30,809 bases of DNA, from IMG/VR virus record IMGVR_UViG_3300036846_000588, positions 1-30,809 of that record; one strand, 5' to 3'. This DNA is from a virus. Below are positions 27,412 through 30,809 of the stretch, piece by piece (positions within the stretch are counted from its first letter, which is position 1; every line of letters begins with the position of its first letter). The translations under genes and the position numbers were made by a program. A model generated the notes under the pieces. The model was given only the letters and a program-made list of their open reading frames with translations. It was not told the origin of the DNA and did no database searches.

Positions 27412-28833
27412 TCACCAGAACATCTGCGAGATCGTCGCCATTTTACGTCGTATCGCACGCGATACAGCCTCGTCGATAGAGCCGGGCAGGTAGACGAACC
27501 GCACCCGCACCGGCCGCGTTTGCCCCATGCGATAAACCCTTGAAAGGGCTTGCTCGTTGTCGCCCGGCGTCCACGACGCCTCAATGAAAATAACCTCGTT
27601 TGCGGCTTGAAGATTGATCGACGCCCCGGCGCAATTGAGCTGGCCGATGAACACGCGGCAGCGCGGATCGGTTTGGAACCGATCAATTTCGGCGACCCGT
27701 TTGGCCTCTGGGATGTCCCCATGTATCACCGCCGGCCGGTACGCCCGCAACGCCCATTGCAGCGTTGAGATAGCCTCACGATGGATCGCAAAGACTACCG
27801 TCTTGGTGCTGTCATTTTCAAGCTCATCAGAAATGGTCAACGCGGTAAAAACCGCTTTAAGTTGCGCCGTTTCGCGCCGCAACGTCGGCAGCGGCGACAT
27901 CGCGCTTTGAATGCAGGTGAGATAGAGATCGAGCGTCTTGGCGTCGAAATGATCGATGTCGGCGACGGAACCGTATTTTTCTTCGAGCGTTCCCATCAGG
28001 CCGGGAAGGTCAGGAATGCTGACCGGCCCGGCGGCACCGACGTCGCCGTCAAGCGGCCACACGTCGACTTGGCACGGCGGCAGATTGAGGACGTCTTGAC
28101 GTTTGACCATATTGACCACCGGAGCGAGCCGCGCTCGCAGCTCATCGAGATTACGGCCCCCGGTCACCGCCATGCCGTATTCCGTCTCCCGCATTTCACA
28201 AAACGCCGCCTCGAATTCCCAGCGTTCCATGACGTGGCCGCGATAGATCATGTGCTCGGGCCACAGCGCCGCGCAGTGCGAATAAAGCTCGCCGGGGTGA
28301 TTGGGCATTGGCGTGCCGGTGGCGAGCCACACGCGTTTGGCGCTGTCGATCAGCCGCCGGCCCTGTTTGGTGCGCACCGGCCCGTAGACGGCCCGTGTCG
28401 TCTTGCCATCTGGATTTTTAAGCCGGTGTGCCTCATCAACGAGCAGCGCCCCCCATTTGCGGGTACAGACCATCGAATGCCATTGAGGTATTATCAGCTT
28501 TTCATAATTGATGACTATGATGTCGGCGCCATCACGGTCGAACGGTTCATTTTTGTTGCGCGCCACCATGACTTTTGGCGGCCATGCCGGATCGAGGGCG
28601 AAATGTCCGATTTCACGCGCCCAATTGGCACGCGCAGTGTTGAGGCACAACACCAGTGCGGGGCCGCGCTCGCGCGACAATTCCCACGCCCGCAGCAACG
28701 GCGCCGTCTTGCCGACCCCGGCCTGCCACGCCAGGAGCGCGTGCGGGGTGTCGAGCAACCACGGCACAATTCGTGCTTGATGAAATCGCAAGCCGGCGAA
28801 ATCGTAACCGTCGATGGGCAGCGGCAAATTCAT
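27412..28833 (-). CDS. SNF2/DEAH-type helicase
   Basis: A 473-aa superfamily 2 ATPase. It has Walker A QAGVGKT at 37-43, a DEAH motif at 133-136 (LLVDEAHRLKN) and a 'VWLATGTPMPN' motif III near 168-178. It also has SNF2-type motifs V and VI (INLQAANEVIFIEASW, and SRVYRMGQTRPV at 431-442). Phage-encoded helicases of this type (as in T4 UvsW-like or SNF2-like replication proteins) remodel DNA during replication and recombination. GGGGAAG lies 5 nt before the ATG. It overlaps the YdaS/Cro gene by 4 bp (ATGA). It is the first enzyme gene of the leftward module. Confidence 0.9.
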   Translation of the reverse strand: MNLPLPIDGYDFAGLRFHQARIVPWLLDTPHALLAWQAGVGKTAPLLRAWELSRERGPALVLCLNTARANWAREIGHFALDPAWPPKVMVARNKNEPFDRDGADIIVINYEKLIIPQWHSMVCTRKWGALLVDEAHRLKNPDGKTTRAVYGPVRTKQGRRLIDSAKRVWLATGTPMPNHPGELYSHCAALWPEHMIYRGHVMERWEFEAAFCEMRETEYGMAVTGGRNLDELRARLAPVVNMVKRQDVLNLPPCQVDVWPLDGDVGAAGPVSIPDLPGLMGTLEEKYGSVADIDHFDAKTLDLYLTCIQSAMSPLPTLRRETAQLKAVFTALTISDELENDSTKTVVFAIHREAISTLQWALRAYRPAVIHGDIPEAKRVAEIDRFQTDPRCRVFIGQLNCAGASINLQAANEVIFIEASWTPGDNEQALSRVYRMGQTRPVRVRFVYLPGSIDEAVSRAIRRKMATISQMFW

Positions 28834-29072
28834 TTGGGCTTCCCCAAATGGCCGCGAAAGAACATATTTGGTTCAAGAAACAATCGTTGCTTGCGTGCCA
28901 GCCGGATGAGGCGCGGAATGTACCGGCTCGGGATCAAGCCCCCCGATCCTTTGGGCGGGGCTTCCGCCCAGCGAAACACCCCCGATGGCGTGATGTCGCG
29001 CAAGGCGCGTGAAACCGCACTGGGGCCCCCCAATCGGCGAACTATTGACCGCGCCGGTTCCAAGGCGTACAC
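28830..29072 (-). CDS. YdaS/Cro-like HTH regulator (80 aa)
   Basis: About 80 aa with the YdaS/Cro-like pattern: IVRRLGGPSAVSRALRDITPSGVFRWAEAP, then 'GSGGLIPSRYIPRLIRLARKQ' and '.L.P.MFFRG' at the end. This fold is a DNA-binding helix-turn-helix used by the Rac/e14-type prophages. It is the first gene of the leftward replication unit, 20 nt from its predicted start of transcription. The start is GTG at 29072 or TTG at 29063; GGGAG lies nearer to a good spacing for the TTG. As the leftward-expressed regulator facing a rightward HTH gene, it takes the place of Cro in the switch. Confidence 0.75.
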   Translation of the reverse strand: MYALEPARSIVRRLGGPSAVSRALRDITPSGVFRWAEAPPKGSGGLIPSRYIPRLIRLARKQRLFLEPNMFFRGHLGKPK

Positions 29073-29097
29073 TCCCGACGGTTTGAGATGTCCTCAA
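29045..29097 (+). promoter_or_regulatory. Rightward immunity promoter with downstream dyad
   Basis: TTGACC (29045-29050), 17-bp spacer, TACACT (29068-29073). Transcription would start near 29080 and meet the perfect dyad TTGAGATGTCCTCAA (29083-29097) at +4 to +18. It serves the HTH gene at 29159. The -10 overlaps the start codon of the leftward regulator. Confidence 0.65.
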
Positions 29098-29098
29098 T

Positions 29099-29128
29099 GA
29101 GCTAATCTCGCCTTCGAGAACGTGTCAA
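29099..29128 (-). promoter_or_regulatory. Leftward early promoter with operator over the -10
   Basis: Minus strand TTGACA (29123-29128), 17-bp spacer, TTAGCT (29100-29105). The core dyad GAGCTAATCTC (29099-29109), identical to the core at 14828-14838, covers the -10 in the same register as elsewhere. The start near 29093 lies inside the neighbouring perfect dyad. It drives the replication module. Confidence 0.68.
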
Positions 29129-29158
29129 GCTTATCGAAACCAAGGGGCCTGAAAAAAT

Positions 29159-29518
29159 ATGCCTGAGAGACACGCATGGCTGCGGAAGGCACTCGCCGAC
29201 CGCGGCTACACCGCGGCTGACCTCGCACGCGCCTGGAAAGTCGACGACGCCGTTCCCCACCGCTACATCAAGACCGGTGAGCCAAAAATCACGGTGTTTC
29301 GCGTCAACGCGCTGGCACAGCTTTTGGAGATGGCGCCGAAAGAATTGCTGGCCCGCCTGAGCGAGCGGCCACTTGATTACGCCGAAATCAAAGACGTGCC
29401 GATTTCGATTGTCGCCGGGATCGCCGGCCAACTCGGCATGAACGTCGACGACGTGCTGGCGCAGCTCGACGCGCCGCGCCGTCGCAAAACCGATGCCGAC
29501 GAAAAGATCGAGTGGTGA
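29159..29518 (+). CDS. HTH regulator, candidate repressor (119 aa)
   Basis: A 119-aa protein with an N-terminal helix-turn-helix: RHAWLRKALADRGYTAADLARAWKVDDAVPHRYIKTGEPKI (about 4-44), where TAADLARAWKVDDAVPHRYIKTG has the turn and recognition helix. A helical middle (FRVNALAQLLEMAPKELLARL) probably mediates dimerisation; there is no peptidase domain. The end is acidic and basic (RRRKTDADEKIEW). It is the first gene of the rightward unit that carries the integrase, 62 bp past a perfect operator. That is the usual place of a phage repressor, so I infer it binds TTGAG-N5-CTCAA. AAGGGGCCTGA lies before the ATG. Confidence 0.72.
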   Translation: MPERHAWLRKALADRGYTAADLARAWKVDDAVPHRYIKTGEPKITVFRVNALAQLLEMAPKELLARLSERPLDYAEIKDVPISIVAGIAGQLGMNVDDVLAQLDAPRRRKTDADEKIEW

Positions 29519-29523
29519 GCGCG

Positions 29524-29742
29524 ATGGCTGCGATGATGGCAAAACTCTATGCGGCGTTGCGCGCCGCCGACGTTCCCGACGACAAGGCCACGGCCGCCGC
29601 TGAGGAGGCGGCGAATTTCGAAAACAGCCTCACTGAACTCAAATCCGTCCAACGTCTGCACACTTGGATTTTGACGTTCAACACCGCGATGTTGATCGCC
29701 ATTTTTGGCGTGTTGATCCGCATGGGGCTTGGTCATGGCTGA
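29524..29742 (+). CDS. Small single-span membrane protein (72 aa)
   Basis: A 72-aa protein with an Ala/Glu-rich helical front (MAAMMAKLYAALRAADVPDDKATAAAEEAANFENSL) and one hydrophobic span near the end (TFNTAMLIAIFGVLIRMGL, about 50-68). It resembles the coiled-coil-plus-one-helix proteins (CCDC90/DUF1640-like) of phages and mobile elements, whose role is unknown. The stop of the HTH gene lies 6 bp before the ATG; in-frame GTGs just upstream are alternatives. It overlaps the next gene by 8 bp. Confidence 0.64.
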   Translation: MAAMMAKLYAALRAADVPDDKATAAAEEAANFENSLTELKSVQRLHTWILTFNTAMLIAIFGVLIRMGLGHG

Positions 29743-30034
29743 ACCGAATTTTGACACCCTCGTCGCCATCGTGCGCGAGCTGAACGACAAGAAACTCGGC
29801 GAGCACGCCGCGATCTGGCGCCAAGCCGCTGCCGTCGTCGAAAGCATGGCGATCCTGAGCCAAACCGCGGCGAGCATGGCGATCATGAGCCAAACCGCGG
29901 CGATGTGGCAGCAACAAATTGCTGACAACGTGCCGCAAAACATGACGCTCGCCGCCCTGGAACAGTCGCGCGCCTATCTGGCGGCAGCCAACGTGCTCAA
30001 AATCATCGCATCGGAATACGAAAGGGGGGCCTAA
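29735..30034 (+). CDS. Small hypothetical protein with an internal repeat (99 aa)
   Basis: A 99-aa helical protein (MAEPNFDTLVAIVRELNDKK at the start). It has a duplicated ten-residue unit, SMAILSQTAA and SMAIMSQTAA, followed by MWQQQIADNVPQN. No family is recognised. Preceded by a TTG at 29729 that is a poorer start than the ATG at 29735. It lies between the small membrane protein and the integrase, and AAAGGGGGGCC near its stop serves the integrase start. Confidence 0.62.
   Translation: MAEPNFDTLVAIVRELNDKKLGEHAAIWRQAAAVVESMAILSQTAASMAIMSQTAAMWQQQIADNVPQNMTLAALEQSRAYLAAANVLKIIASEYERGA
29843..29902 (+). repeat. Two tandem 30-bp repeats inside a coding region
   Basis: A 30-bp unit is repeated once (29843-29872 and 29873-29902) with one mismatch (c versus a, 13 bases into the unit). 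It keeps the frame and duplicates ten residues. Confidence 0.88.
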
Positions 30035-30035
30035 A

Positions 30036-30809
30036 ATGTACGTTACCTATATCGAACGCTCGCCCGGTGTGTGGCGCATTCGGATCGAGCTGGACCGCGG
30101 GCCCGATGGTCAGCGTCGGTTCAAATTCGAAACTATTCGCGGCACGCGCGACGATGTTGACACCCGCAAATTCGAAATTCTCAAAGGGCGTGAACAAAAT
30201 ACATGGACTGAGCCCAGCCGCGTGCTGGTTGCGACCTATCTGAGCCACTGGGTCGACACGCGCGAAGCTGCCAAGGAAGTCACCCGCTCGACTATCGAGG
30301 CATACCGGCGTGCCTTCCAAAATCATATCATCCCGACAATCGGCGGCGTGCATCTGCAAAAGCTGACGACCCAGCAAATCGAGGCCGCCTATACCGCGAT
30401 GACCAAAGCGGGCTTGGAGCCAGCGACCGTGCTGCAAGCCCATGCGGCGCTCTACAAGGCCCTCGGCGAAGCGACCCGCGCCACCCCGCCGTTGCTGGTC
30501 GCCAACCCCGCCAAGCACGCTAAGAAGCCCAAGGCACCCCGCGCCAAACGCCAGGGCCGTGCCAACGCCATCAGCCAGGACGATCTTGAACGTCTGCAAG
30601 CCGAGATCGCCGGGACCGAATACGAGGAGGCGACGCTGTTCACGCTCGAAACCGGCATGCGCCGCGGCGAAATGTGCGGGCTGCAATGGCGCGACATCGA
30701 CCTCGACAATCGACTGGTGACGGTCAGCCACCAGATGGTGCAATACGAAGATTATACAACTGAACGTAAGGAGCCCAAAACAGAGGACGGCGCCCGGTCG
30801 GTGTCGCTC
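30036..30809 (+). CDS. int: Tyrosine recombinase integrase, C-terminus outside window
   Basis: 258 codons of a phage integrase seen, open to the right edge. The N-terminal beta-strand domain (YVTYIERSPGVWRIRIELDR) suggests an arm-binding domain. The core-binding domain is helical (TYLSHWVDTREAAKEVTRSTIEAYRRAFQNHI). The catalytic domain begins near 180 with the first Arg at 209 (TLETGMRRGEMCGLQW) and Lys248 (KEPKTEDGARSVSL); the His and Tyr motifs lie outside the window. It inserts the phage into and removes it from the host chromosome. It ends the rightward immunity unit. The attachment site probably lies beyond the right edge. Confidence 0.93.
   Translation, partial: MYVTYIERSPGVWRIRIELDRGPDGQRRFKFETIRGTRDDVDTRKFEILKGREQNTWTEPSRVLVATYLSHWVDTREAAKEVTRSTIEAYRRAFQNHIIPTIGGVHLQKLTTQQIEAAYTAMTKAGLEPATVLQAHAALYKALGEATRATPPLLVANPAKHAKKPKAPRAKRQGRANAISQDDLERLQAEIAGTEYEEATLFTLETGMRRGEMCGLQWRDIDLDNRLVTVSHQMVQYEDYTTERKEPKTEDGARSVSL

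Noticed and set aside
4598-29111. TTGAG-N5-CTCAA as a host FNR/FixK box, LexA box or CtrA box
   Set aside because: FixK/FNR boxes are TTGAT-N4-ATCAA with a different half-site and spacing; alphaproteobacterial LexA sites are GTTC-N7-GTTC; CtrA sites are TTAA-N7-TTAA. None fits, and clustering at phage promoters favours a phage regulator.
1-30809. tRNA genes
   Set aside because: No cloverleaf-like segment with a TTCGA-type T loop and matching acceptor arms was noticed on reading; this is a by-eye search only.

Overview
The window is an uninterrupted stretch of a temperate double-stranded DNA phage (or prophage), cut at both ends: a tail-fibre-like gene runs off the left edge and the integrase runs off the right edge. 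Head genes are of the SU10/P22-like type (SU10/DUF5309-type major capsid protein, long portal, adaptor), and no tape-measure or tail-tube gene is visible here. Together these suggest a short-tailed (podovirus-like) virion. High GC, many GTG/TTG starts and the protein families found suggest an alphaproteobacterial host, probably Rhizobiales; 16-bp GCATGC-centred palindromes between 17022 and 17475 look to me like those scattered in Bradyrhizobium-type genomes. The host assignment is inference; no search was possible.

Layout. (1) 1-13068, leftward: virion module. In transcription order: a small-terminase candidate (12583-13068), several tiny genes, the large terminase (9657-11168), small genes including a secreted protein, portal, a 99-aa protein, a lysozyme-like structural protein, scaffold, major capsid protein, a UUCG-loop terminator, small head-completion-type proteins, adaptor and tail proteins. 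(2) 13069-13698: a 630-bp regulatory region with ten copies of an 8-bp TGTAGCA-type repeat and several 15-bp dyads. (3) 13699-20177, rightward: a DUF932 gene, clusters of small unknown genes (some membrane peptides), an AT-hook/winged-helix protein, an XRE-type regulator, a DUF7694-like protein and a RuvC-like resolvase. (4) 20174-29072, leftward: replication and recombination module. In transcription order: YdaS/Cro-like regulator, SNF2-type helicase, AT-hook protein, DUF2800 exonuclease, DUF2815/T7 gp2.5-like single-strand binding protein, family A DNA polymerase, and a prim-pol plus DUF5906 primase-helicase. (5) 29045-30809, rightward: HTH regulator, two small proteins and the tyrosine integrase.

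The most interesting feature is regulatory. A 15-bp dyad, TTGAG-N5-CTCAA, occurs seven times perfectly and about six more times with changes, almost always in gaps before transcription units. In several places it lies exactly over the -10 hexamer of a recognisable promoter with a 17-bp spacer. Sites lie at the portal promoter, the scaffold/capsid promoter, three rightward units, the primase gene, inside the exonuclease gene, and twice in the presumed immunity switch at 29083-29111. I infer a phage-wide repressor regulon in which one HTH protein (first candidate 29159-29518) silences early and structural promoters directly. A second, independent repeat family (TGTAGCAG iterons) and a recurrent ribosome-binding element (AAGGGGCCTGA) add further layers.
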